Assembly (NCBI GenBank): GCA_900315955.1
Contig: ONBC01000001.1
Location: 97,267-161,266, forward strand
Origin: an uncultured Prevotella sp.
GTDB taxonomy: Bacteria; Bacteroidota; Bacteroidia; Bacteroidales; Bacteroidaceae
Length of the DNA stretch: 64,000 nt
Direction: 5' to 3'
This document shows positions 35,922 to 45,843 of the stretch, piece after piece. Made by a program: the position numbers and the translations under genes. The stretch's first letter is position 1; each line of letters opens with the position of its first letter. Under the pieces are notes generated by a model, which was given only the letters and a program-made list of their open reading frames with translations, had not been told where the DNA came from and did no database searches.

Positions 35922-38315
35922 ATGATCCAAGTAAAGAAGCGCGACGGCAAGGTAGTGCCGTTCGACTTGACAAAGATTCAAGTCGCCATTTTGAAAGACC
36001 TCAACGCCATTGGCCATGAGGGCAACAACGAGGAAATCGCCCGCAAATATGCTGACGAGGTGTTCGCGCTGTGCGAGAAGAAGTATCTCCCCACTACCGA
36101 CATCTTTGAGATTGAGAACATTCAGGATACCGTCGTGGAGGTGCTGGCCAAGAATGGCGAGACACGCGCCGTCATAGCCTACTGCGAATACCGTTACCAG
36201 CACAAGCTCGAGCGGGAACAGCGCGTCAAGAAAGCCTATGAGGAGAAGCTCATGGCCAAAAACGTCGTAAACCAGAACGCCAACATCGATGAGTATTCCG
36301 GTGGCGGCCGTTCCGGAGAGGCGGCCAACGTCTACGAGAAACAGTATGCCCTCGACCACTGCATGTCAGACATGGCGCGCCGCAACCACGAGAACAACGA
36401 GATCTACATCCACGACCTCAACAAGTATGCCATCGGGTTCCACAACTGCCTCTCCATCCCCTTCGACGACCTGCTGTCGAAAGGCTTCCATACCCGCCAG
36501 GGCGACGTGCGCCCGGCTGGATCGCTCAACACAGCCATGCAGCTCGTGGCTGTCATCTTCCAGCTTCAGAGCCTCGACCAGTTCGGAGGCGTCTCGGCTA
36601 CCCACCTCGACTGGACCATGGTGCCTTACTTCCGCAAGTCATTCTTCAAACATTATATCACGGCCTGGGCCAAGGATCAGAAGGAGTTCGCCGACACCGA
36701 CTTTCTCTCGCTCTACGACGAGACCTATCAGGACAATGTCGGCGTGACGCGCTCCGCCTTCGAGCACTGGACCGACACCGTCAAGGAACTTTTCTTCAAG
36801 AAGACAAAGCTCACCAGGGGCGACTTCACGCTCGCCAACAAGGAGCGTCTCGATCCCAAATACTATAACTGCGCGCTCTGCGACACCATCCAGGAGCTCC
36901 ATCAGGCCGTAGAGGCTATGTATCACAACCTCAACACGCTGCAGAGCCGCTCCGGCGACCAGCTGCCCTTCACCTCGATCAACTACGGCACCTGCACCCT
37001 TGAGGAAGGCCGGCTCGTAACGCGCTCCCTGCTCCTCGGCTCGCTCGAGGGCATCGGCTTCCATCACAACACGCCCATCTTCCCCTGCGGCATCTTCCAG
37101 TATATGAAAGGTGTCAACGACAAGCCAGGCACACCCAACTATGACCTCAAGCAGCTCGCCATGCGCTCCACATCGCAGCGCCTGTATCCCAACTACGCCA
37201 ACGTGAATTGGAGCGGCAACGAGGGCTTCGACATCAAGGATCCGCGAACCTATTTCTCGACCATGGGATGCCGCACCGCCAACGGATGGGACATCAACGG
37301 ACTGGGCCAGCTCAAGGACGGCCGTGGCAACATCTGCCCCACGACGATCATCATGCCGACCCTGGCCATGGAAGCGGACCGTGACGTAGAGAAGTTCATG
37401 AAGCTCCTCGATGAGAAGATTCATGAGGCTAAAGACATGCTCATCGAGCGATTCAACTGGATCTGCTCTCAGGATCCCAAGACCGCGCCGTTCATGTGGG
37501 ACAACCACACCATGGCAGGATATATCCCCGAGGAAGGCATCCGCTCGGCCATGAAGCACGGCACGCTCGCCATGGGGCAGCTCGGACTGGCTGAGACGCT
37601 CCAGCTCCTCATCGGATGCAACCACACCAAGCCCGAAGGCATGGCACTGGCGAAACGTATCGAGAGCCTCTTCAAGACACGCTGCGCGGAGTTCAAGCAG
37701 CAGTACAAGCTCAACTTCGGGGTCTATTATACCCCCGCGGAAAACCTCTGCTACACCGCAATGAAGAAGTTCAAGGCTAAGTATGGTGTCATCAAGAACG
37801 TCTCCGACCGCGACTACTTCACCAACTCCATCCACGTGCCCGTGTGGGAGCACATGACACCGTTCGAGAAGATCGACATCGAGAGTCAGCTCACCGGCTA
37901 CTCCTCGGCAGGCTGCATCACCTACGTCGAGCTCCCCTCAACGACGAAGCACAACGTCGGAGCCCTGGAGAAGATCATCGACTATGCCATGGACAAGGAT
38001 ATCCCTTACTTCGCCATCAACGTGCCCAACGACACCTGCATGGACTGTGGGTACACCGATGAGATCAACGACGCGTGCCCCATCTGCGGCTCACACAACA
38101 TCCGCCGCCTGCGCCGTGTCACCGGCTATCTGACCACCGACTACCACAACTTCAACCTCGGCAAGCAGGCAGAGGTGAAAGACCGGGTGAAGCACATCCG
38201 CTCGTTCGCTCACGACGAGGCCCTGAAGGAAGAGACCTGCCAGTGCGGCGGAAGCGCTTCCGGCTCACTGAAAGAAAAGAACAAGAAGGCAGCTGCACCG
38301 TTCAAGGATATGTAA
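35922..38315 (+). CDS. nrdD: Anaerobic ribonucleoside-triphosphate reductase
   Basis: Class III reductase of 797 residues making dNTPs without oxygen. An ATP-cone regulatory domain (MIQVKKRDGKVVPFDLTKI onward, about residues 1-95) is followed by the ten-stranded barrel, a C-terminal Cys4 zinc site (CMDCGYTDEINDACPICG) and the glycyl-radical loop RVTGYL. The tail ends in a Cys-x-Cys-Gly-Gly element. The ATG at 35922 is chosen because it opens the ATP cone and follows a TACCTTTG box at 35776. The activase nrdG is 32 bp downstream. Confidence 0.96.
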   Translation: MIQVKKRDGKVVPFDLTKIQVAILKDLNAIGHEGNNEEIARKYADEVFALCEKKYLPTTDIFEIENIQDTVVEVLAKNGETRAVIAYCEYRYQHKLEREQRVKKAYEEKLMAKNVVNQNANIDEYSGGGRSGEAANVYEKQYALDHCMSDMARRNHENNEIYIHDLNKYAIGFHNCLSIPFDDLLSKGFHTRQGDVRPAGSLNTAMQLVAVIFQLQSLDQFGGVSATHLDWTMVPYFRKSFFKHYITAWAKDQKEFADTDFLSLYDETYQDNVGVTRSAFEHWTDTVKELFFKKTKLTRGDFTLANKERLDPKYYNCALCDTIQELHQAVEAMYHNLNTLQSRSGDQLPFTSINYGTCTLEEGRLVTRSLLLGSLEGIGFHHNTPIFPCGIFQYMKGVNDKPGTPNYDLKQLAMRSTSQRLYPNYANVNWSGNEGFDIKDPRTYFSTMGCRTANGWDINGLGQLKDGRGNICPTTIIMPTLAMEADRDVEKFMKLLDEKIHEAKDMLIERFNWICSQDPKTAPFMWDNHTMAGYIPEEGIRSAMKHGTLAMGQLGLAETLQLLIGCNHTKPEGMALAKRIESLFKTRCAEFKQQYKLNFGVYYTPAENLCYTAMKKFKAKYGVIKNVSDRDYFTNSIHVPVWEHMTPFEKIDIESQLTGYSSAGCITYVELPSTTKHNVGALEKIIDYAMDKDIPYFAINVPNDTCMDCGYTDEINDACPICGSHNIRRLRRVTGYLTTDYHNFNLGKQAEVKDRVKHIRSFAHDEALKEETCQCGGSASGSLKEKNKKAAAPFKDM

Positions 38316-38347
38316 ACAGCGCAGGGAGCTGCCACCCGCACCTGCCA

Positions 38348-38857
38348 ATGAATGAGACAATGCGTATATTTGACATTACTTCTTGCGACGTGAACAACGG
38401 CACGGGCTTCCGTGTCACCCTCTGGGTGGCAGGATGTACCCACCATTGCAAAGGTTGCCAGAACGCTGAGACATGGGACTTCAAGGGCGGACAGCCCTTC
38501 GGATCCGAGGCGCACGACTACCTCTTCTCCGAACTTGCCAAGCCCTACATCCAGGGCATCACCTTCTCAGGAGGCGACCCACTGTGCTCGCCCGACGAGG
38601 TAACAGCCCTCGCCAAGGAGATCAAGGAGAAGCTCCCGGAGAAAGACATCTGGGTCTACACAGGCTTCACCATCGAGCAGATTGAGGCCGACCCGAAGCT
38701 CAGCCAGATTCTTCCCTACGCCGATGTCATCGTCGACGGAGAGTACAAGAAGGCGTTGCGTGATGTCACGCTCGCCTTCCGAGGTTCACGAAATCAGCGA
38801 ATACTGTGGCTGAAGAACGGAAAAATCGTTAAAAAGGAAGAATATGGCAAAAAATAG
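38348..38857 (+). CDS. nrdG: Anaerobic ribonucleotide reductase activating protein
   Basis: Radical SAM enzyme of 169 residues that installs the glycyl radical on NrdD. The cluster motif is CTHHCKGCQN (Cys-x3-Cys-x2-Cys), followed by the GGDP SAM-binding turn (TFSGGDPLCS). Length fits the family. The start may be 38348 or the second in-frame ATG at 38360 (MRIFDITSC). Confidence 0.94.
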   Translation: MNETMRIFDITSCDVNNGTGFRVTLWVAGCTHHCKGCQNAETWDFKGGQPFGSEAHDYLFSELAKPYIQGITFSGGDPLCSPDEVTALAKEIKEKLPEKDIWVYTGFTIEQIEADPKLSQILPYADVIVDGEYKKALRDVTLAFRGSRNQRILWLKNGKIVKKEEYGKK

Positions 38858-38867
38858 TTAGCATTAA

Positions 38868-38899
38868 TTTGCACCATACAATAATTTTGCTTAATTTTG
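38868..38899 (+). promoter_or_regulatory. Promoter for a candidate small RNA
   Basis: TTTG (38868-38871), a 20-bp spacer, then TAATTTTG (38892-38899): one of the best full matches to the Bacteroidota -33/-7 promoter in the window. Predicted start near 38905. Confidence 0.6.
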
Positions 38900-38904
38900 C
38901 AACA

Positions 38905-39053
38905 GTCATCGTGAGATGATTACCATTTAAGTTTCATTAGGTTAGTAGTTTGATAGATTTTTAAGGTAAAAAATGACGAATTGGTGCAAACGCACTTTCT
39001 GCTTTTGCATCAATTCAGGGAAGGCAGCACAAGTGATTGTACTGCCTTTTTCT
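38905..39053 (+). ncRNA. Candidate small RNA with three hairpins
   Basis: About 150 nt between a good promoter and a strong terminator, in the 348-bp gap after nrdG. Three stem-loops are visible: TCATC-GTGA-GATGA (38907-38920), a 13-bp stem GAATTGGTGCAAA/TTTGCATCAATTC with one mismatch (38978-38990 with 39004-39016), and the terminator. No known RNA family is recognised. It could instead be a terminated leader of the gene at 39206, but that gene has its own -7 box at 39175. Confidence 0.5.
39021..39053 (+). terminator. Rho-independent terminator
   Basis: AAGGCAG...CTGCCTT with AC/GT extension of the stem, followed by TTTTTCT. Ends the candidate small RNA and any nrdDG readthrough. Confidence 0.75.
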
Positions 39054-39174
39054 GTGTCTGCCTTGACACGCTTTACCCACAATCAACTGTTTATCGACAG
39101 CCAAGATCAGACCACATTTTGTATTAAAAAACATAATAAAAAGGAAAAAGCGCTCGTAATTGGTCTATTCTTAG

Positions 39175-39182
39175 TAAATTTG
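39175..39182 (+). promoter_or_regulatory. Candidate -7 box for the lipoprotein gene at 39206
   Basis: TAAATTTG, TAnnTTTG match; predicted start near 39189, 17 nt before the ATG. Confidence 0.5.
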
Positions 39183-39205
39183 CAGCTAAAAAGTAAATTA
39201 CGGCA

Positions 39206-40351
39206 ATGAACAAACTGTTTTCGCACGTCGTCATTCTCATCGCGGCTGCACTTTCACTCACATCCTGTCTCAGTGACAACGATGAAAGTGATACTACATA
39301 CTACACAGATACGGCCATTTCGTCGTTCTCCTTAGGTACGCTCAATATCACGTATCACACCAAGGCGAGCGACGGCGTGACCGACTCAACGTACACGTCT
39401 ACGTTCTCGGCAAGTCCCTACAGCTTCGACATTGACCAGCAGAACCAGACCATCGCCAACAGCGACTCGCTCCCCAAAGGCACCGATGCCGCCCACTGCC
39501 TCGCAACGATCAACACCGTGAACAGTGGTTCCGTGGTGCTCGTCCTGAAGGCGACAACCGGCAAAGACAGTCTCGCCTACTATTCTTCCTCCGACTCCAT
39601 CGATTTTTCCTCACCCGTCCGCATACGTGTGTACAACATGACCCTGACGGCTTATCGCGAGTATACGGTCAAGGTGAAAGTCCATCAGGAGGAAGAGAAC
39701 CAGTTTGAGTGGAAAGCCGGAACGTTCGACATCAGCCGGCTCGTGCAGCACGAAGACGGTGTCATAGGAACCACAAAGAAATATCGCTACGGTATCGTTG
39801 ACGGCAAGCTCATGCGCGCGCCCCTCAACGGAGGAGCATGGACAGAGGAGAAGCTCGACGCGGATGCCTCGCTCCTGCCCGCCTCAGACATCAGCTTCAT
39901 CGCTTCCCCAATGACAACCGACACGACGATGTACAATCTTTTCATCATCGGCAACCGTGACGGAAAAGTGGTCAGATGGAGCAAGGTGGAGGACGATGAC
40001 GACCCTTCACAGATCTGGACCTATTATAATGACGACGAATACGTGACGAAGAAGCTGCCCTATTTAGACAACATGAGAGCCGTGCTCTACGGAGACAGCA
40101 TCGTGGCTACGGGCGGCGATTTCTCCGCTGTATATACAAGCCCTGACTGGGGGCTGACGTGGAACAAGAGCACGCTCTATGCGCTGCCTGCCGCTTTCGG
40201 CAATACGCCGGGTGCCTTCGAGATGGCTGTCGACAAGGACAACTATATCTACATCCAGCGCGACGGTGCCGCTACCGGTTGGTCTGGGCGTCTCTCGCAA
40301 CTCGGCTGGACCAATGAGCAGCGTGTGTTCACCAGAGCCAAGCGCCGTTGA
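39206..40351 (+). CDS. Lipoprotein, DUF6242-like
   Basis: Protein of 381 residues with a lipobox (LTSC, Cys21). The N-terminal ~150 residues are a beta-sandwich type domain rich in Ser and Thr (SSFSLGTLNITYHTK, VRIRVYNMTLTAYREYTVKV). The second half has short repeats with Trp and Gly reminiscent of a beta-propeller (YRYGIVDGKLMRAPLNGGAW, SPDWGLTWNKSTLYALP). It resembles Bacteroidota lipoproteins grouped as DUF6242; I name that from memory. It is followed after 6 bp by the PorG-like gene and may belong to the envelope cluster. Confidence 0.65.
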   Translation: MNKLFSHVVILIAAALSLTSCLSDNDESDTTYYTDTAISSFSLGTLNITYHTKASDGVTDSTYTSTFSASPYSFDIDQQNQTIANSDSLPKGTDAAHCLATINTVNSGSVVLVLKATTGKDSLAYYSSSDSIDFSSPVRIRVYNMTLTAYREYTVKVKVHQEEENQFEWKAGTFDISRLVQHEDGVIGTTKKYRYGIVDGKLMRAPLNGGAWTEEKLDADASLLPASDISFIASPMTTDTTMYNLFIIGNRDGKVVRWSKVEDDDDPSQIWTYYNDDEYVTKKLPYLDNMRAVLYGDSIVATGGDFSAVYTSPDWGLTWNKSTLYALPAAFGNTPGAFEMAVDKDNYIYIQRDGAATGWSGRLSQLGWTNEQRVFTRAKRR

Positions 40352-40357
40352 AAATAA

Positions 40358-41050
40358 ATGACCCCCCCGATGCTGAAGCATACTTTCTTAGCCATCGTCG
40401 CCTTGCTGCTCAGTGTAAGCGTGCAGGCGCAGGACGATCCGGAATACCGGTTCGAGATTGGAGCAGGCGTGGGATTGACGGGCTACTTGGGCGACTACAA
40501 CGGCAAGCTTACGCGTGATCTGCAACCCGCCGCAAGCATCGCAGGAAGATACAATTTCAACCCGTGGATGGCGCTGCGGATCAATGTCGGCTACGGCAAG
40601 CTGAAGGGTTCATCCGATGATGTCAAGACCTGGTATACGGAAGAGCAGTACCGGAGCTATTCGTTCAGCAACAGCCTGACAGACATCGCCGCGATCTATG
40701 AGTACAACTTCCTGCCCTACGGCACGGGGCGCGACTATCGGGGAGCCAAGCGACTGACACCTTTCGTCTTCGGAGGATCGGGACTCGTGATTGCCAAGAC
40801 CACGGAGAAGACACGAGCCGCGATGATCCTGCCCATAGGCTTAGGCGTTAAATATAAGATGAGTGAGCGAGTCAACATCGGCTTCGAATGGGGGGTCAAC
40901 TTCTCGACAAGCGACTGGCTCGATGGTGTGAAAGATCCCTACGGCATTCAGAGCAGCGGATTGTTCAAGAACACCGATGCCTACCAGAGGCTTCAGCTGT
41001 CGGTCACCTACAGTTTCTCACCAAGGTGTCTGAACTGTAATAAAGAATAA
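40358..41050 (+). CDS. Outer-membrane beta-barrel, PorG/DUF6089-like
   Basis: Small barrel of 230 residues: signal peptide (VSVQAQ cleavage site near residue 22), then strands starting FEIGAGVGLTGYLGDYNG and ending in an aromatic strand (RLQLSVTYSFSP). Homologues sit directly before uppS and bamA across the phylum and are related to PorG of the type IX secretion system. The initiator may be the ATG at 40358 or at 40370. Confidence 0.72.
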   Translation: MTPPMLKHTFLAIVALLLSVSVQAQDDPEYRFEIGAGVGLTGYLGDYNGKLTRDLQPAASIAGRYNFNPWMALRINVGYGKLKGSSDDVKTWYTEEQYRSYSFSNSLTDIAAIYEYNFLPYGTGRDYRGAKRLTPFVFGGSGLVIAKTTEKTRAAMILPIGLGVKYKMSERVNIGFEWGVNFSTSDWLDGVKDPYGIQSSGLFKNTDAYQRLQLSVTYSFSPRCLNCNKE

Positions 41051-41103
41051 CGAGTTGTATATACGCTATATATAATAATGAGCTATAAAATAGAAAGCTA
41101 TAT

Positions 41104-41826
41104 ATGATACCGAAGAGCATCGCCATCATAATGGACGGCAACGGCCGTTGGGCTACAGAGCGAGGCAAAGACCGGTCCTATGGCCATCAGGCAGGGGTGG
41201 ACACCGTCAGGCGCATCACCTCAGAGTGTACGCGCCTCGGAGTGAAATATCTCACGCTCTACACCTTTTCCACAGAGAACTGGAACCGCCCGCAGACGGA
41301 GATACATGCACTCATGGGGCTTGTGCTCTCAAGTTTGGAAGACGAGATATTCATGAAGAACAACGTCCGGTTCCGCGTCATCGGCGACGTGGCCAGGCTT
41401 CCCAAAGAGGTGCAGGACAAACTGCACGAGACGGAGGAGCACACCAAAGGCAACACGGCCATGACCATGGTCGTTGCCCTGAGCTATTCGGCACGGTGGG
41501 AGATCACGAAAGCCGTCAGAGATATCACCCGGGAATGGAAAGAGAACGGGAAACCCGTAGAAGACATCACGGAGGACATCGTCTCACAGCATCTTGAGAC
41601 GGCCTTCATGCCCGATCCTGATCTGCTCATCCGAACCGGAGGTGAATATCGCATCAGCAACTATCTGCTCTGGCAGATTGCTTACACTGAGCTCTACTTC
41701 ACACCGGTTTACTGGCCCGACTTCACCGAAGACGACCTCCATAAAGCCATTGAGAGCTACGAGAACCGTCAGCGAAGGTTCGGAAAGACGGAAGCACAAG
41801 TCGACGCTGATACGCCTAACCGCTGA
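41104..41826 (+). CDS. uppS: Undecaprenyl diphosphate synthase
   Basis: Cis-prenyltransferase of 240 residues that makes the C55 carrier for peptidoglycan and polysaccharide. IMDGNGRWA (catalytic Asp near residue 10), [21 protein letters not shown] and the C-terminal [21 protein letters not shown] blocks are all present. It is followed by bamA after 102 bp. Confidence 0.95.
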   Translation: MIPKSIAIIMDGNGRWATERGKDRSYGHQAGVDTVRRITSECTRLGVKYLTLYTFSTENWNRPQTEIHALMGLVLSSLEDEIFMKNNVRFRVIGDVARLPKEVQDKLHETEEHTKGNTAMTMVVALSYSARWEITKAVRDITREWKENGKPVEDITEDIVSQHLETAFMPDPDLLIRTGGEYRISNYLLWQIAYTELYFTPVYWPDFTEDDLHKAIESYENRQRRFGKTEAQVDADTPNR

Positions 41827-41928
41827 ATCAGCCAAAGAAGAAACAATAAAGAAGACATATATCCAATATATCGGTACGGTGCAGGGCGCATTCCTGCAGC
41901 CGCCCGCAACACAGGTCAAAGAGATATA

Positions 41929-44553
41929 ATGCACTATAACAAAAAGAAAGTAGCAGCTGCCATCATCGCCATGGCCTTCAGCCTTGGTTTAGAGGCACAG
42001 GAACGTATCATACATCCCGACATCACTTATGCCGGCACACCCCGCAATGTAGTCATAGGAGGCTTCTCCGTCTCAGGGATGGAGGGCTATGAAGACTATA
42101 TGCTCACCGGTATCTCCGGTCTCTCGGTAGGCCAGCATATCACAGTGCCTGGAACAGAGATCACGGATGCCGTGAAGCGATATTGGAAGCACGGACTTTT
42201 CTCTGACGTGCAAATCTCCGCCGACTCTATCGTGGGTGACAAGATCTATCTGCACATCGCCTTGAAGCCAAGACCCAGAGTCTCGACGATCAACTACTAC
42301 GGCCTGAAGAAGTCGGAGCGTGAGGATATGGAGAAGAAGCTCGGCATCCTCAAAGGCGGACAGATAACGCCCAACATGATAGACCGCGCGAAGATCCTGG
42401 CCAAGAAATACTTTGATGACAAGGGTTACAAGAATGCGGATATAGAAATCAACCAGAAGGATGACCTCTCGCACAAGAACCAAGTCATCCTGGATATCGT
42501 CGTCGACAAGAAGGAGAAGATGAAGGTGCGCAATATCTTCATCGAAGGCAACAAACAGTTGAAGGATTCGCGTATCAAAGGCGGATTTCTCAAGAAAGGC
42601 GCGTTCGCTAAAACGCATGAGGCCGGCAAGCTCTCCACGCTCTTCAAGGCAAAGAAGTTCACACCGGAGCGATGGAAAGCCGACAAGGAGAAGCTCATCG
42701 AGAAATACAATGAGCTCGGTTACCGCGATGCCGCCATCCTCGGCGACAGCGTGTGGAACAATGATCCCAAGCATGTCAACATCTGGATCAAGGTTTCAGA
42801 GGGACAGAAGTATTATATTCGAAAGATTCACTGGGTGGGCAATACCGTTTACAGCTCCGATTACCTGCAGCGGGTGCTCGGCATGAACCCGGGTGATGTC
42901 TACAACCAGAAGTTGCTCAACAAGCGGCTCAAGGATGATGAGGATGCTGTCGGCAACCTCTATTATAACCACGGCTACGTATTCTCCAGCATCGACCCCG
43001 TGGAGCAGAATATCGAAGGCGACTCCATCGATCTGGAGATGCGTGTGCAGGAAGGTCCGCAGGCGCACCTCTCGCATGTACGCATCTATGGCAACAACCG
43101 ACTCTACGAGAACGTTGTGCGCCGGGAGCTCCGTACCAAGCCGGGCGACCTCTTCTCCAAGGAAGCCATCATGCGTTCCTACCGTGAAATCGCCAGCATG
43201 GGACACTTCGACCCGGAGAAGATCAACCCAGATGTTAAGCCTGACTACGAGTCGGGCACAGTAGACATCAACTGGATGCTCGAACAGAAGTCGAACGACC
43301 AGATCGAGTTCTCACTCGGCTGGGGACAGACGGGTGTCATCGGACGTATCGGACTGACACTGAACAACTTCTCGATCGCCAACCTGTTCAACAAGAACAA
43401 GGAGCACCGCGGCATCATGCCGATCGGCGACGGAGAGAAGCTCTCCATCAGCGCACAGACCAACGGTACCTACTACCAGAGTTACAACGCTTCCTACTCC
43501 ACCAACTGGTTCGGTGGCAAGCGGCCTAACCAGTTCTCCGTCGGTGTCTACTACTCCAAGCAGACAGATATCAACAGCAACTATTATAACCAGTCGTACT
43601 ATAATAACTACCTCTATAATTATTATGGTTACAACTCCTATGGTTACAACTATTCCAACTACGAGAACTACTACGACCCCGACAAGTATATCCAGCTCTT
43701 CGGTGCCTCGCTCGGTTGGGGTAAACGTCTGCGGTGGCCGGACGACTACTTCACGCTGTCCGTGCAGGTGGCTTACACACGCTACATGCTGAAAAACTGG
43801 CGCTACTTCTACCTCATGACAAACGGCAACGCCAACAACCTCAACTTCAGCATCTCGCTCAACCGCTCGTCGACCGACAACCAGCTCTTCCCGCGTACGG
43901 GTTCGGAGTTCTCGGCAAGCGTAACCCTCACGCCGCCATGGTCTCTGTGGGACGGCAAGGACTACAAGAACCTCGCCAACAACGCCTACTCGCCTACGTA
44001 TGTGGCTGAGCAGAAAGAGAAATATAAGTGGATCGAATATCACAAGTGGTCGTTCCGGTCAAAGACCTACACGGCCCTCACGCCGGGTCAGAAGTGCTTC
44101 GTGCTCATGACCCGCGCCGACCTCGGATTGCTCGGCAGCTACAACAAGTATAAGGAATCACCGTTTGAGACCTACTACATGGGTGGTGACGGTATGAGCG
44201 GATACTCATCCTACGCCGGCGAAGAGACCATCGGCCTGCGTGGTTACGAGAACGGATCCATTGCCTACAACGGCTATGCTTACGACCGCTTCACCTTAGA
44301 GCTTCGTTACCCGTTCCTCCTCGGCAACACGACGATCTACGGACTGACCTTCCTCGAAGGCGGTAATGCCTGGAGCAAGATCAGGCAGTTCAATCCTTTC
44401 GACATGAAGCGCTCAGCAGGTGTCGGCGTGCGTATCTATCTGCCAATGGTCGGACTCATGGGCATCGACTGGGGTTATGGATTCGACAAGGACAATGTCA
44501 ATGGAACGAAAGGTGGATCCAACTTCCACTTCGTCCTCGGACAGGAGTTCTAA
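41929..44553 (+). CDS. bamA: Outer-membrane assembly factor BamA
   Basis: Protein of 874 residues: signal peptide, about five POTRA repeats (to residue ~440; DKGYKNADIEI, VRNIFIEGNKQLKDSRI, YIRKIHWVGNTVYSSDYL, HLSHVRIYGNNRLYENVVRREL) and a C-terminal 16-strand barrel ending FHFVLGQEF. Inserts outer-membrane barrels such as LptD. An extracellular loop near residues 545-585 is made almost only of Tyr, Asn, Gly and Ser. Confidence 0.95.
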   Translation: MHYNKKKVAAAIIAMAFSLGLEAQERIIHPDITYAGTPRNVVIGGFSVSGMEGYEDYMLTGISGLSVGQHITVPGTEITDAVKRYWKHGLFSDVQISADSIVGDKIYLHIALKPRPRVSTINYYGLKKSEREDMEKKLGILKGGQITPNMIDRAKILAKKYFDDKGYKNADIEINQKDDLSHKNQVILDIVVDKKEKMKVRNIFIEGNKQLKDSRIKGGFLKKGAFAKTHEAGKLSTLFKAKKFTPERWKADKEKLIEKYNELGYRDAAILGDSVWNNDPKHVNIWIKVSEGQKYYIRKIHWVGNTVYSSDYLQRVLGMNPGDVYNQKLLNKRLKDDEDAVGNLYYNHGYVFSSIDPVEQNIEGDSIDLEMRVQEGPQAHLSHVRIYGNNRLYENVVRRELRTKPGDLFSKEAIMRSYREIASMGHFDPEKINPDVKPDYESGTVDINWMLEQKSNDQIEFSLGWGQTGVIGRIGLTLNNFSIANLFNKNKEHRGIMPIGDGEKLSISAQTNGTYYQSYNASYSTNWFGGKRPNQFSVGVYYSKQTDINSNYYNQSYYNNYLYNYYGYNSYGYNYSNYENYYDPDKYIQLFGASLGWGKRLRWPDDYFTLSVQVAYTRYMLKNWRYFYLMTNGNANNLNFSISLNRSSTDNQLFPRTGSEFSASVTLTPPWSLWDGKDYKNLANNAYSPTYVAEQKEKYKWIEYHKWSFRSKTYTALTPGQKCFVLMTRADLGLLGSYNKYKESPFETYYMGGDGMSGYSSYAGEETIGLRGYENGSIAYNGYAYDRFTLELRYPFLLGNTTIYGLTFLEGGNAWSKIRQFNPFDMKRSAGVGVRIYLPMVGLMGIDWGYGFDKDNVNGTKGGSNFHFVLGQEF

Positions 44554-44673
44554 CGGGCAGGAGCCTCACTAAGCTCCCGCCAATCAAATAAGACACTTTC
44601 CTGAACAAAGAGAGTAAGATATATAGTAACAAAAAGCGACGTCATTCGTCTACAATTAAAAACATAAAAGAAG

Positions 44674-45234
44674 ATGAAAAGGACATATTTGAATAAGACA
44701 CGCGTCATTTCCCGTCTCGGGGGATTGTTTTTGCTGTTAGCGATGCTTGCTGCCATGCCCCTCAAAGGACATGCGCAGAAGTTCGCGCTCGTCGATATGG
44801 AGTATGTTTTGAAGAACATCCCTGCTTACGAGCGGGCCAACGAGCAGCTCAACCAAGCCTCAAAGAAATGGCAGGCTGAGGTGGAAGCGCTCAACACAGA
44901 GGCCTCAACGATGTACAAAAACTATCAAAACGAACTTGTCTTCCTCTCCAAGGAACAGAAGCAAGCCAAGCAGGAAGCCATCATGAAGAAGGAGAAGGAG
45001 GCTGCCGACCTCAAGCAGAAATATTTCTCTCCCGAGGGCGAACTCTTCAAGAAGCGCGAGAGCCTCATGCAGCCTATCCAGGAAGAGATCTACAATGCCG
45101 TTAAAGAGATCGCCGACCTCCACGGCTACAGCCTTGTGCTCGACCGCGCCTCCGACACCGCCATCATCTTCGGTTCTCCCCGCATCGACATCTCCGACGA
45201 GGTACTCAAGAAGCTCGGCTATTCCGCACGATAG
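44674..45234 (+). CDS. OmpH/Skp-family periplasmic chaperone, copy 1
   Basis: Protein of 186 residues: N-terminal signal, then KFALVDMEYVLKNIPAYERAN and a long Lys/Glu/Gln coiled coil forming the chaperone's tentacles. Expected to hold outer-membrane proteins in the periplasm on their way to BamA, encoded just upstream. First of three tandem paralogues. Confidence 0.9.
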   Translation: MKRTYLNKTRVISRLGGLFLLLAMLAAMPLKGHAQKFALVDMEYVLKNIPAYERANEQLNQASKKWQAEVEALNTEASTMYKNYQNELVFLSKEQKQAKQEAIMKKEKEAADLKQKYFSPEGELFKKRESLMQPIQEEIYNAVKEIADLHGYSLVLDRASDTAIIFGSPRIDISDEVLKKLGYSAR

Positions 45235-45262
45235 ATGCCTTTCCAGCCCAAGTGTCGAGTAA

Positions 45263-45281
45263 GCAGTCACATAGTGACTGC
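45263..45281. other. Perfect hairpin between skp copies 1 and 2
   Basis: GCAGTCAC-ATA-GTGACTGC, with no T-run after it, so not a standard terminator. May be an RNA processing or stabilising element in the polycistronic message. Confidence 0.5.
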
Positions 45282-45321
45282 CCCTAAAAGAAAGAACATA
45301 ACAACAAATAAACAAACAACA

Positions 45322-45816
45322 ATGAAAAAGCTTTTATTATTGATCATGCTGATGGCACCGCTTGCCACCTTCGCACAGAAGTTCGGCAAGGTTAACACAC
45401 AGACCATCATGCAGGCACTGCCTGAGATCGCAAAGATCAACGGTGAGCTTCAGGCTCAGCAGAAAACTTATGAGAACGACCTGAAGAACATGCAGGACGA
45501 GCTGCAGCGCCAGAACGATGCTTACGAGAAGGGCAAAAGCACCATGAACGCTACTGCTCAGAAGCAGAAGGAGCAGGAGCTGCAGACCCTTTATCAGAAG
45601 ATCCAGCAGACCTATCAGGACAACGCTCAGGCGCTGCAGAAGAAGCAGCAGGATCTTATGCAGCCCGTCGTAACGAAGGTGCGCAATGCCATCGACGCTG
45701 TTGGTAAGGCCGGTGGCTATACATTCATTTTCGAGGATGGCGTAGCTGTCTACACGGGTACCAATGTTGAGGATGTTACTTCTAAGGTACAGGCTGAGAT
45801 CGCTAAGATGAAGTAA
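45322..45816 (+). CDS. OmpH/Skp-family periplasmic chaperone, copy 2
   Basis: Protein of 164 residues with a signal peptide ending TFAQ, then KFGKVNTQTIMQALPEIAKIN and a Gln/Lys-rich coiled coil. The ATG at 45322 opens the signal sequence; the open frame back to 45235 has no signal character. Same family and topology as its two neighbours. Confidence 0.9.
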   Translation: MKKLLLLIMLMAPLATFAQKFGKVNTQTIMQALPEIAKINGELQAQQKTYENDLKNMQDELQRQNDAYEKGKSTMNATAQKQKEQELQTLYQKIQQTYQDNAQALQKKQQDLMQPVVTKVRNAIDAVGKAGGYTFIFEDGVAVYTGTNVEDVTSKVQAEIAKMK

Positions 45817-45843
45817 GGACAACAACCCCGTTGGGTTCAATCG

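Noticed and set aside
38973-39209. 78-residue plus-strand frame after nrdG
   Set aside because: It runs through a strong intrinsic terminator and the next gene's -7 box; more likely non-coding RNA.
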